This document shows positions 1 to 7,600 of a stretch of DNA of 64,000 bases, in pieces. Numbering within the stretch: position 1 is the stretch's first letter; each line of letters begins with the position of its first letter. The translations under genes and the position numbers were made by a program. This DNA is from Mesorhizobium hawassense. GTDB lineage: Bacteria; Pseudomonadota; Alphaproteobacteria; Rhizobiales; Rhizobiaceae. The stretch lies in NCBI RefSeq assembly GCF_003289945.1, contig NZ_QMBP01000008.1:124001-188000 (forward strand), in the 5' to 3' direction. The notes beneath the pieces are model-generated. The model had not been told where the DNA came from. It worked only from the letters and a program-made list of their open reading frames with translations, and searched no databases.

Positions 1-715
1 CGGCGGTGAGGAAGCGACGGCGCTGCTCGCGGCCCTGGTCGGCGGCGGCGGCACGTTCCGCCTCTGTCAGCGCCTGGGCGCGCCCGTTGGCGGCGACGAC
101 GGCGGTGAGGTCCGCGAGCTGCTGCGCCTGAAGCGCGAGGAGCTGGTTGCCGGCCTGCGTCGCCTGCAGCGCGCCGGTCGCTGATTGGCTGGCGCCGACA
201 AGCGTCGACATCTGCGTGCGATTGGTGTCGATATTTCCGACCACGCCCGCCTGCACGCGCATGGCGTCCTGCAGACCGCCGACCGTATTCTGCCAGCGCG
301 AGCGCGCATCCGTGACGAGTTGCTGGTCGGATGCGGAGAGCGAGACGCTGCCATATTGCTGCTGGAACGCCTTGTCGATCTGCTGGACGTCGAAGGCGAC
401 GTTCTGCGCCTGGCTGAGAAGCTGCTGCGTGCGCTGCACCGATTGCTGCAACTGCTGCAGCGAGGAGAAGGGCAGGCTCGCGAGATTGCGGGCCTGGTTG
501 ATCAGCATCTGGGCCTGGTTCTGCAGCGATGTGATCTGGTTGGTGATCTGCTGAAGCGATCGCGCCGCCGTCAGCACATTTTGCGAATAGTTGGACGGAT
601 CAAAGACGATGAATGCCTGCGCCGGCGCAGTCACCATCAGCGAGGCCGCGACCGGTGCGGCGAGCAAGGTGGCGGCCAGCAACACAGCGCGAGAGCAGTT
701 TCCAAGGCTATTCAT
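1..715 (-). CDS. trbJ: TrbJ, conjugal transfer protein (partial, C-terminus off the left edge)
   Basis: About 238 residues are visible on the minus strand before the window edge cuts the gene. The N-terminus is a clear signal peptide (MNSLGNCSRAVLLAATLLAA, then an Ala-rich stretch ending APAQA), so the product is periplasmic. The mature part is rich in Gln and Ala with long heptad-like helices, as in TrbJ/VirB5-type minor pilus components of the Trb mating-pair apparatus. The start ATG (715-713) overlaps the trbE stop as ATGA, so the two are translationally coupled. Its place directly after trbE matches the usual trbBCDEJ order. The family call rests on signal peptide, composition and position; the C-terminal half cannot be checked. 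Confidence 0.85.
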   Translation of the reverse strand, partial: MNSLGNCSRAVLLAATLLAAPVAASLMVTAPAQAFIVFDPSNYSQNVLTAARSLQQITNQITSLQNQAQMLINQARNLASLPFSSLQQLQQSVQRTQQLLSQAQNVAFDVQQIDKAFQQQYGSVSLSASDQQLVTDARSRWQNTVGGLQDAMRVQAGVVGNIDTNRTQMSTLVGASQSATGALQATQAGNQLLALQAQQLADLTAVVAANGRAQALTEAERAAAADQGREQRRRFLTA

Positions 716-3168
716 GATTGGAGTTCCTTTTCAGCTTGCGGTGGGGACGTGGAAAGATCGGGAATGAGGTCAGCGGCCCAGCCGACGTTTCGGGCCCGCA
801 GCCAGGCTGCGAGGAAGCCGTCGCGTCCGTGTTCGTCGGCGATGCTGGCGATCAAGGCCTGATCGGTTTTTGAGGATGCGGCGCAGAGCGCCAACCCAAC
901 TTCGGACAGGCCAAGTTCGAAGAGGCGGTTGCCACGCCGGGACTGGCAGTAGTAGTCGCGTTTCGGCGTTGCCCGCGCCAGGATCTCTATCTGACGGTCG
1001 TTGAGGCCGAAGCGGCGATAGATCGCCGTGATCTGCGGCTCAATCGCGCGTTCATTCGGCAAGAGCAGCCGGGTCGGGCAGCTCTCGATGATCGCGGGCG
1101 CGATGTTCGAATTGTCGATGTCCGACAGCGACTGTGTGGCAAAGATGACGCTGGCGTTCTTCTTGCGCAGCGTCTTCAGCCATTCCCGCAACTGGCCGGC
1201 GAAACCTTGGTCGTCAAGGGCGAGCCAGCCCTCGTCGATGATGAGCAATGTCGGCCGTCCGTCGAGCCTGTCACCAATGCGATGGAAGAGGTAGGAAAGA
1301 ACCGCCGGTGCGGCTCCGGTGCCGACAAGACCCTCGATCTCGAACGCCTGCACGGATGCCGCGCCAAGGTGCTCAGCCTCGGCATCGAGCAACCGGCCGT
1401 AGGGACCGTCGATGCAATAGGCGCGAAGGGCCAGTTTCAGATCGTTCGCCTGCAAAAGCACGCTGAGGCCGGTGATGGTGCGCTCCTCCACTGGCGCCGA
1501 GGCGAGCGAGGTCAACGCGGCCCAGATGTGTTCCTTGGCATCCGGGGTAATAGCGATGCCTTCGCGCGCCAGGATCGCCACGACCCAGTCGGCGGCCCAG
1601 GCCCGCTCGTAGGTGTCGTGTATGCGCGCAAGTGGCTGGAGCGAGACCGAAGCTTCCGTACCTTCTGTGAGTTCGCCCCCGAGATCGTGCCAGTCGCCGC
1701 CCATGGCAAGTGTCGCGGCGCGGATCGAACCGCCGAAATCGAAGGCGAAGACCTGGGCCTGCGCATAGCGGCGAAACTGCAAGGCCATCAGCGCCAGCAG
1801 CACCGACTTGCCGGCGCCGGTGGGGCCTACAACAAGCGTGTGCCCCACGTCGCCGACATGCAGGGACAACCGGAACGGGGTCGAGCCCTCGGTCTTGCCG
1901 TAAAGCAAGGGGGGCGCACCGAAGTGCTCGTCCCGTTCCGGCCCCGCCCACACGGCAGAGAGGGGAATCATGTGGGCGAGATTGAGTGTCGAGATTGGCG
2001 GCTGGCGGACATTGGCGTAGGCGTGTCCGGGCAATGAGCCCAGCCAGGCGTCGACGGCATTGATGGTTTCGACCATGGCCGTGAAGTCGCGGCCCTGAAT
2101 GACCTTCTCGACGAGACGAAGTTTCTCATGCGACACGCGCGGATCGGCGTCCCAGACCGTGACGGTCGCAGTGACGTAGGCCATGCCCGCCACGTCTGCC
2201 CCAAGTTCCTGCAAGGCCATGTCGGCGTCGGCGGACTTGTTGGCGGCGTCGGTGTCCACGAGCACGGACGGCTCGTTGGTCATGACCTCCTTCAGGATCG
2301 CCGCAATCGACTTGCGTTTGGCGAACCATTGCCGCCGTATCTTCGTCAGCAGCTTGGCGGCATCAGTCTTGTCGATCAGGATCGCGCGTGTTGACCAGCG
2401 ATAGGGAAAGGCGAGCCGGTTGAGGTCATCAAGCAGACCCGGCGTGGTCGCGGTCGGGAAGCCGACGATGGTGAGCACGCGAAGATGCTGGTCGCCAAGG
2501 CGCGGTTCGAGCCCACCGGTCAGTGGCAGGTCGGCCAGCAGCGCATCGAGATAGATGGGTGTCTCCGGGACGCGCACGCGATGGCGCTTGGTCGAGACCG
2601 TCGAATGCAGGTAGGTCAGCGTCTCGCTGTCATCGAGCCAGCGGCATTCCGGCATGAAGCCGTCGAGCAGGGAGAGCACGCGCTTGGTGCGATCGACAAA
2701 GGCGCGCAGGACTTCGTTGGCATCTATGCCGGATTGATCGCGTCCCTCGTAGAACCACGTCTCGGCGCGGGCGGCTTCCTCGGCCGGCGGCAGATAGAGG
2801 AAGGTGAGGAAGTAACTCGATACGAAATGAACTTCTTCTTCTTCGAACTCGGCCTTGCGTTCGGCGTCGACCAGGCGAGAGGCGGGATCGGGAAACTGGC
2901 TTTCAGGATAGGTCGCGGCGTCGTGCCGCTGCGCCTCGACAAAGAGGCTCCAACCCGAACCGAGGCGACGGACGGCATTGTTGATGCGCGAGGCCACCGC
3001 GACCAGTTCGGCCGCGACGGCAGATTCGAGATCCGGCCCGCGGAACGTGGCGGTTCGCTGAAAGCTGCCATCCTTGTTCAGCACCACGCCAGGGGCGACG
3101 AGCGCGACCCATGGCAGGTAGTCGGCAAGGCGGCTGACGGTGCGGCGATATTCGGCAAGGTTCATCAT
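712..3168 (-). CDS. trbE: TrbE, VirB4-like ATPase of the conjugative type IV secretion system
   Basis: An 818-residue cytoplasmic ATPase that powers pilus assembly and substrate transfer. The CagE/TrbE/VirB domain covers the N-terminal half. The C-terminal half has a Walker A (VVGPTGAGKSVLL) and a Walker B (TLLIIDEGWLAL), followed by an RQ-type region with IFATQS. The length is normal for TrbE. I chose the start MMNLAEYRRT at 3168 because GAGGG lies just upstream and trbD ends at 3179; the longer open frame runs back through trbD. It is the fourth gene of trbB-C-D-E-J and overlaps the trbJ start by 4 bp. No defect is visible. Confidence 0.95.
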   Translation of the reverse strand: MMNLAEYRRTVSRLADYLPWVALVAPGVVLNKDGSFQRTATFRGPDLESAVAAELVAVASRINNAVRRLGSGWSLFVEAQRHDAATYPESQFPDPASRLVDAERKAEFEEEEVHFVSSYFLTFLYLPPAEEAARAETWFYEGRDQSGIDANEVLRAFVDRTKRVLSLLDGFMPECRWLDDSETLTYLHSTVSTKRHRVRVPETPIYLDALLADLPLTGGLEPRLGDQHLRVLTIVGFPTATTPGLLDDLNRLAFPYRWSTRAILIDKTDAAKLLTKIRRQWFAKRKSIAAILKEVMTNEPSVLVDTDAANKSADADMALQELGADVAGMAYVTATVTVWDADPRVSHEKLRLVEKVIQGRDFTAMVETINAVDAWLGSLPGHAYANVRQPPISTLNLAHMIPLSAVWAGPERDEHFGAPPLLYGKTEGSTPFRLSLHVGDVGHTLVVGPTGAGKSVLLALMALQFRRYAQAQVFAFDFGGSIRAATLAMGGDWHDLGGELTEGTEASVSLQPLARIHDTYERAWAADWVVAILAREGIAITPDAKEHIWAALTSLASAPVEERTITGLSVLLQANDLKLALRAYCIDGPYGRLLDAEAEHLGAASVQAFEIEGLVGTGAAPAVLSYLFHRIGDRLDGRPTLLIIDEGWLALDDQGFAGQLREWLKTLRKKNASVIFATQSLSDIDNSNIAPAIIESCPTRLLLPNERAIEPQITAIYRRFGLNDRQIEILARATPKRDYYCQSRRGNRLFELGLSEVGLALCAASSKTDQALIASIADEHGRDGFLAAWLRARNVGWAADLIPDLSTSPPQAEKELQS

Positions 3169-3178
3169 GATCGCGCCC

Positions 3179-3460
3179 TCAAACAGACAGATGAGCGGGG
3201 AGGCGCAGATGCCGGCGGCCGACTTCCACGAACAGCGGATCGCGCTTGGCGGCCCAGACCGCCATGAAATGCCCAAGCGCCCAGATGATGAGACCGACCA
3301 GCCAGAGGCGCAGGCCAAGGCCAACCGCACCTGCCAGTGTGCCGTTCAGGATTGCGATGGACCGGGGTGCGCCGCCTAGCAGAATATGCTCGGTCAGTGC
3401 CCTATGAACGGCGACGGTGAAACCGGGCACCGCGTCGAGCTGTTCGAAAGCGGTTGCCAT
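3179..3460 (-). CDS. trbD: TrbD, small inner-membrane T4SS protein
   Basis: A 93-residue protein starting MATAFEQLDAVPGF. It has two adjacent hydrophobic segments (around residues 35-75), as in TrbD/VirB3, which sits with TrbE/VirB4 at the inner membrane. The ATG overlaps the trbC stop (ATGA at 3460), and trbE starts 10 bp after its stop, so translation is coupled along the operon. The frame stays open upstream through trbC and part of trbB; that longer reading is rejected because of the overlap and the family's normal length of about 90 residues. Confidence 0.9.
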   Translation of the reverse strand: MATAFEQLDAVPGFTVAVHRALTEHILLGGAPRSIAILNGTLAGAVGLGLRLWLVGLIIWALGHFMAVWAAKRDPLFVEVGRRHLRLPAHLSV

Positions 3461-3786
3461 CAGATCAACGCTCCGCCGCCAAACGAGAAGAACGACAAAA
3501 AGAAGCTCGACGCGGCGAAGGCGATCGACAGGCCAAAAACGATCTGGATCAGCCGCCTGAAGCCGCCGGACGTATCGCCAAAGGCAAGCGTCAGGCCGGT
3601 GACGATGATGATGATGACGGCAATGATCTTGGAGACCGGCCCTTCGATCGACTGAAGGATCTTCTCGAGTGGCTGCTCCCAGGGCATCGACGAGCCGGCG
3701 GCATTGGCGGCCGGGGCCACCATGAGAGAGATGACGAGGGTTGTCGCCGCCGTAGCCAGCTGCTCGCGGGAAAGCTTGCGGATCAT
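3460..3786 (-). CDS. trbC: TrbC, pilin of the conjugative pilus
   Basis: A 108-residue VirB2/TrbC-type pilin precursor. The basic N-terminus MIRKLSREQLATAA leads into a signal-like hydrophobic stretch and an Ala cleavage region (APAANAAG). The mature part contains two strongly hydrophobic helices, the first rich in Ile and Val, the second in Phe and Ser. TrbC pilins are processed and, in RP4, cyclised by TraF; a TraF-type protease is encoded at 12773-13318. Its start overlaps the end of trbB by 4 bp and its stop overlaps trbD. Confidence 0.92.
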   Translation of the reverse strand: MIRKLSREQLATAATTLVISLMVAPAANAAGSSMPWEQPLEKILQSIEGPVSKIIAVIIIIVTGLTLAFGDTSGGFRRLIQIVFGLSIAFAASSFFLSFFSFGGGALI

Positions 3787-4763
3787 GATTTGTCTCCTGT
3801 GTTGTTCGGGGTGGCTTGGGAGATGCGATAGTCGCCGTCGGGTCCAAGCCCATCGATGCGTGCGAGTTCGGTCAGTCGCCGCGCGGAACCGCGTCCCGAC
3901 AGCACAGCGACAAGATCAATGGTCTCTGCGATCAGCGCGCGCGGCACCGTGACGACGGCTTCCTGGATGAGCTGCTCGAGACGGCGCAGCGCCCCGATCC
4001 CGGATCCGGCATGGATGGTGCCGATGCCGCCGGGGTGTCCGGTGCCCCATGCCTTCAGAAGGTCAAGGGCCTCGGCGCCGCGCACCTCGCCGATCGGGAT
4101 GCGGTCGGGTCGCAGGCGCATTGAGGATCGGACCAGGTCGGAAAGCGTAGCGACACCATCTTTTGTGCGCATGGCGACAAGGTTGGGCGCGGCGCACTGG
4201 AGTTCGCGCGTGTCCTCGATGATGACGACGCGATCGGCTCCTTTCGCGACTTCGGCGAGCAAGGCATTGGTGAGCGTCGTCTTGCCCGTGGACGTGCCGC
4301 CAGCGACGAGGATGTTTGCGCGGGCAGCGACGGCAGCGCGCAACATCGCCGCCTGGTCGTCTGTCATGACGCCAGCCGCCACGTAGTCCTCGAGTGTGAA
4401 GATCGCGACAGCTGGCTTGCGGATGGCGAAGGCCGGCGCGGAGACGACCGGCGGCAGCAGGCCTTCGAACCGTTCTCCGGTTTCGGGCAGTTCAGCAGAG
4501 ACCCGTGGAGAGCGCGGATGCACTTCCGCGCCGACGTGATGAGCTACCAGCCGCACGATGCGCTCGCCATCGGCGGCAGACAGCACCTTCCCCGTCTCGG
4601 CCAGACCTTCGGTGAGGCGGTCCACCCAGATACGGCCGTCGGGATTCAGCATGACTTCGACGACCGCGGGATCGTCCAGCAGCCGTGCTATTTCGGCTCC
4701 GAGCGCTGTGCGCAGCATGCGCGAACTGCGCGCGCGGCCTTCGGAATTGCTGGGTGAAACCAC
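3783..4763 (-). CDS. trbB: TrbB, VirB11-like secretion ATPase
   Basis: A 326-residue hexameric traffic ATPase of the VirB11/TrbB family. The C-terminal domain has Walker A GGTSTGKTTL, an Asp box (VVIIEDTREL) and the His box region (GTGHPGGIGTIHAGS). The first codon at 4763 is GTG with GGGGA upstream; an internal ATG (MLRTALGAEI, about 4718) is a possible alternative start. It is the first trb gene in the window. The usual upstream neighbour, copG, is about 2.4 kb away because hipBA lies between them in the opposite direction, so trbB probably needs its own promoter in 4764-5267. Confidence 0.94.
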   Translation of the reverse strand: MVSPSNSEGRARSSRMLRTALGAEIARLLDDPAVVEVMLNPDGRIWVDRLTEGLAETGKVLSAADGERIVRLVAHHVGAEVHPRSPRVSAELPETGERFEGLLPPVVSAPAFAIRKPAVAIFTLEDYVAAGVMTDDQAAMLRAAVAARANILVAGGTSTGKTTLTNALLAEVAKGADRVVIIEDTRELQCAAPNLVAMRTKDGVATLSDLVRSSMRLRPDRIPIGEVRGAEALDLLKAWGTGHPGGIGTIHAGSGIGALRRLEQLIQEAVVTVPRALIAETIDLVAVLSGRGSARRLTELARIDGLGPDGDYRISQATPNNTGDKS

Positions 4764-5267
4764 GATCCGGTCCCCGTTTCAGTCGGGAACCTCTGAGGCC
4801 GTCCCCGCTCGGAGATGATCAAGAGAGCCAGAAATCGGGTCGATTCAACAAGTTTCCGTTGCCGTCGTATGGTGGCGTGCAAAGACAGGCGGACGGCGGT
4901 GCTGTTGTTGTCTTCCTCCGGTTCAAGAACGGTGCTGGAACGAATCCGTCAGGCCGCGAGCGCTACTCGCGAGGGGGCGGGTCGGCATGATTGTCGGCAG
5001 CGTCGGCATCGACATTATCGGCTTGTCGAGCTTGCCACTGATCATGTTCTTCGCCGTCGCCGGTCATCTGTCGACGTCCCCACCGAATTCGGGGTGGATG
5101 CACCGTTCACATGGCGCATTTTTCGTAGGCGCTCTAATCGTCTTTCGCATAATTCCCTAATTGTGCCACGGCACGATAACCTAACTTTCACACAGCATAA
5201 CTCCCTAGTGAAAGCACGGCGCAAAACCCGAATAGTCGCACAGCGGGAAAACCTAAGATTGCCCATC
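4764..5267. other. Intergenic region upstream of trbB with degenerate repeats
   Basis: No convincing gene. Open frames here lack recognisable proteins. Between 5148 and 5257 short A+T-richer words recur: CATAATTCCCTAA (5148), CGATAACCTAAC (5174), CATAACTCCCTAG (5196) and GGGAAAACCTAAG (5245). They lie at irregular 22-26 bp steps, which suggests a control region for the open frame that starts at 5268, or its remnant. The trbB promoter must also lie here if hipBA really separates trbB from the upstream operon. Confidence 0.35.
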
Positions 5268-5414
5268 ATGGCACGGCCGCATGAGAAATTGGCTGAGGCG
5301 CTCTCCGCACTTCAGACCGGCCCGCCGTTGGCCGACCTGGCTTGGCTGGGGAACATGGCGTGTCGTTTCATACGCGATTACGTATATCTAGTTTTTATAC
5401 GTGAACGCGTATAG
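5268..5414 (+). pseudogene. Possible 5' fragment of a lost gene cut off by hipBA
   Basis: An ATG here begins MARPHEKLAEALSAL, which resembles the start of Fic-type proteins common in rhizobial accessory DNA (from memory, not checked). After about 20 residues the frame continues into the hipBA operator array and stops without any recognisable domain. I read it as a gene start truncated when hipBA arrived, with its old control region upstream (5148-5257). It could also be a chance match. Confidence 0.3.
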
Positions 5415-5466
5415 CTTCGCAATATACGCAATCGCGTATATTGACAGAATATACGCGACCCCGTAT
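5370..5466. promoter_or_regulatory. Four 16-bp operators in front of hipBA, spaced exactly 27 bp
   Basis: Four copies of an ATACG-N6-CGTAT palindrome start at 5370, 5397, 5424 and 5451: ATACGCGATTACGTAT, ATACGTGAACGCGTAT, ATACGCAATCGCGTAT and ATACGCGACCCCGTAT. The spacing is 27 bp each time, which changes the DNA face gradually. In E. coli the HipB dimer represses hipBA through several TATCC-N8-GGATA operators, so these are the likely HipB sites here. The third ends directly before the -35 element and the fourth overlaps the -10. Confidence 0.88.
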
Positions 5467-5469
5467 AAT
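5441..5469 (+). promoter_or_regulatory. Consensus sigma-70 promoter of hipBA
   Basis: TTGACA (5441-5446) and TATAAT (5464-5469) are both perfect consensus boxes with 17 bp between them. The ribosome binding site CTGGAGG lies at 5475-5481 before the hipB ATG at 5488. A promoter this strong fits a toxin-antitoxin operon held down by its own repressor. Confidence 0.88.
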
Positions 5470-5487
5470 GACGCCTGGAGGTCCACC

Positions 5488-5742
5488 ATGACCGATCAGA
5501 TCGCCCGCAACGAAAAACAACTCGGAGCCATCCTGCGTCGCGCCCGCAAGCAGGCCGGCCTCGCGCAAGGGGCGCTTGGCGATCAGATCCACTTACGCCA
5601 GGGCACGGTATCGCGCCTTGAAGCCGGAGAGCCGGCTGTGCAGCTTCGTACAGTGATGGCGGCACTCTCTGCTCTCGGCCTTGAACTCGTCGTTCGCACA
5701 CGCAGCAAAGGCAACGCCGCTGACGTCGAGGACCTGTTCTGA
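5488..5742 (+). CDS. hipB: HipB, antitoxin and repressor
   Basis: An 84-residue Cro/CI-type HTH protein. It binds HipA to neutralise it and represses the operon. The HTH spans roughly residues 15-65 (LGAILRRARKQAGLAQGALG, then QGTVSRLEAG). I chose the ATG at 5488 because CTGGAGG sits 6 bp upstream and the promoter's -10 is at 5464; the open frame extends further upstream through the operators and is not real there. The stop overlaps the hipA start (TGATG at 5740). Confidence 0.93.
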   Translation: MTDQIARNEKQLGAILRRARKQAGLAQGALGDQIHLRQGTVSRLEAGEPAVQLRTVMAALSALGLELVVRTRSKGNAADVEDLF

Positions 5743-7052
5743 TGGCGCGGCGACCGGCCCATACGCCGCTGAATGTCTTGCTGAACGGGCGTCTGGTGGG
5801 CGTTTTGCGCAGAGCATCGACGGGCGCGATAGACTTCCAGTACGCCCGCGAATGGCTGGACTGGCGCGGCACCTTCCCGGTCTCGCTCTCGCTTCCTTTG
5901 CGGGAGGATCGCTATATCGGCGCGCCGGTGATCAACGTTTTCGACAACCTTCTTCCCGACAATGACGCCATCCGCAAGCGTGTTGCCGAACGCGTCGGCG
6001 CTGATGGCACGGACGCCTACAGCATGCTCTCCGCGGTCGGGCATGATTGCGTCGGCGCGCTGCAGTTCCTGCCTGACGGCATCGATCCCGGCACCACAGG
6101 CAGCATCGACGGCAAGCCAGTCTCCAACGAGGACATCGCCGGAATAATCGAAAACCTTGCCACCGCTCCTCTCGGTCTGGGCGAGGACGAGGATTTCCGC
6201 ATCTCGATTGCGGGCGCCCAGGAAAAAACCGCGCTGCTGCGCAAGGATGGAGGCTGGTTCAAGCCGATCGGAACGGCCGCGACCACCCATATTCTCAAAC
6301 CACAGATCGGCCAGTTGCCGAACGGTATCGACCTCTCCCATAGCGTTGAGAACGAGTATCTGTGCCTCAAGCTGCTCCAGGCCTTCGGCGTTCCCGCTGC
6401 TCAGGCAGAAATCGCTGATTTCAGCGGACGGCCCACGCTGATCGTCGAGCGTTTCGACCGGCTGTGGGCTCGCGATGGCCGCCTTTTGCGCCTGCCGCAG
6501 GAGGACATCTGTCAGGCGCTGTCGGTGCCGCCCACACGCAAGTATCAGTCCGAAGGCGGCCCCGGCATCACTGAGATTGTCGAGCTTTTGAAGGGCAGTG
6601 ACACGCCCGAAGAAGACATCACCGTCTTCATGCGCGCCAGCGTTGTGTTCTGGCTGATCGGCGCTACCGATGGCCACGCCAAGAATTTCAGTATCTTTCT
6701 CAGCCCTGGCGGGCGGTTCCGTATGACGCCCCTCTATGACGTACTGACCGCACAGCCCAGCTTTGATGCCGGGCAGATCCCTCGAAAGAAATTCAAGTTG
6801 GCGATGTCAGTCGGCAAAAGCCGGCATTATTCGGTCCATGAGATTATGCCCCGCCACTTCATCCAGACCGCGGACATTGCCGGCGTGGGTACACCTGTCA
6901 TACGCGGAATTTTCGAACAGATCGCTGCAAACGTGGAGAAGCAGGCCGATATCGTAATCTCCTCATTGCAACCTGGCTTTCCCGAGCAGGTTGTCGAGTC
7001 AGTCAGATTGGCTATAGGCAAGCGCGCAAGTCTTCTCGCCGACGCAAATTGA
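5742..7052 (+). CDS. hipA: HipA, serine/threonine kinase toxin
   Basis: A 436-residue HipA-family kinase. In E. coli HipA phosphorylates glutamyl-tRNA synthetase and causes growth arrest. Key parts are intact: the N-terminal couple_hipA domain (about residues 10-105), the loop SIAGAQEKTAL with the serine that is autophosphorylated in E. coli HipA, THILKP for ATP binding, VERFDR, EDICQALS, the catalytic ATDGHAKNFS and the metal-binding PLYDV. Nothing suggests inactivation. It is co-translated with hipB. The operon runs against the leftward transfer genes on both sides and separates copG from trbB, which suggests late arrival into the ICE and a role as an addiction module. Confidence 0.94.
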   Translation: MARRPAHTPLNVLLNGRLVGVLRRASTGAIDFQYAREWLDWRGTFPVSLSLPLREDRYIGAPVINVFDNLLPDNDAIRKRVAERVGADGTDAYSMLSAVGHDCVGALQFLPDGIDPGTTGSIDGKPVSNEDIAGIIENLATAPLGLGEDEDFRISIAGAQEKTALLRKDGGWFKPIGTAATTHILKPQIGQLPNGIDLSHSVENEYLCLKLLQAFGVPAAQAEIADFSGRPTLIVERFDRLWARDGRLLRLPQEDICQALSVPPTRKYQSEGGPGITEIVELLKGSDTPEEDITVFMRASVVFWLIGATDGHAKNFSIFLSPGGRFRMTPLYDVLTAQPSFDAGQIPRKKFKLAMSVGKSRHYSVHEIMPRHFIQTADIAGVGTPVIRGIFEQIAANVEKQADIVISSLQPGFPEQVVESVRLAIGKRASLLADAN

Positions 7053-7154
7053 TCACGGTCTGCTGATCATCATCGGCATCATCGTCATCGGCCCGCATCG
7101 CTATCGTCGCGCTGCCAATCATCGCCATCACCATGGCGAAGATCGCCATCGACC

Positions 7155-7595
7155 TTATCGTATTCCGCCCTCGTCCATCGGATTGATATCCTCCGAAATC
7201 TCCTGCCGCAGCTTCGGCCCCTTCGCCAGCCGCCGGCCCAGGGCAGTGACAAAGGCCTCGTAGCGTTCCGCTGCCTTGGATCGCGCAGCCTGTGCTGCTG
7301 GCTCGGGCAAGGCGGGTGTGGTCGCCAACCAGAAGCGGACGAACACGGCCAAGGTCTCTACCGCGATGCCGATATCGCGTTCCTGCCTGGCCAGACGCCG
7401 ATCGAACTGGTCGAGGCGTTTGGAGATCGCGGCCTCGCGACGCTCGTCGGCGTCGGGCGACAGGAAAGATGCGATGGCAGCCTCTGCGATCATGGACTGG
7501 GATTGTTCGCGCCGCGACGCATAGTCGGCGAGCATCGTCATGACGGGCGGATCAAGATAGACGGAAATCTGCACTTTTTTCTTACGAGCGGTCAT
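7155..7595 (-). CDS. CopG-like ribbon-helix-helix protein next to TraG
   Basis: A 146-residue protein. The N-terminus (KKKVQISVYLDPPVMTMLAD) is a ribbon-helix-helix DNA-binding strand and helix, and the middle is helical with a possible coiled coil around residues 55-90. Such proteins are regularly encoded between traG and trbB in rhizobial transfer regions. They may act as transfer regulators or as accessory proteins of the relaxosome; the sequence does not decide. It starts 5 bp after the traG stop, so it is in the same transcription unit. Confidence 0.8.
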   Translation of the reverse strand: MTARKKKVQISVYLDPPVMTMLADYASRREQSQSMIAEAAIASFLSPDADERREAAISKRLDQFDRRLARQERDIGIAVETLAVFVRFWLATTPALPEPAAQAARSKAAERYEAFVTALGRRLAKGPKLRQEISEDINPMDEGGIR

Positions 7596-7600
7596 GGCGG

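Noticed and set aside
4815..5414. A 199-residue gene upstream of hipBA
   Set aside because: The frame runs through degenerate repeats and the operator array; only the part from 5268 has a plausible gene start.
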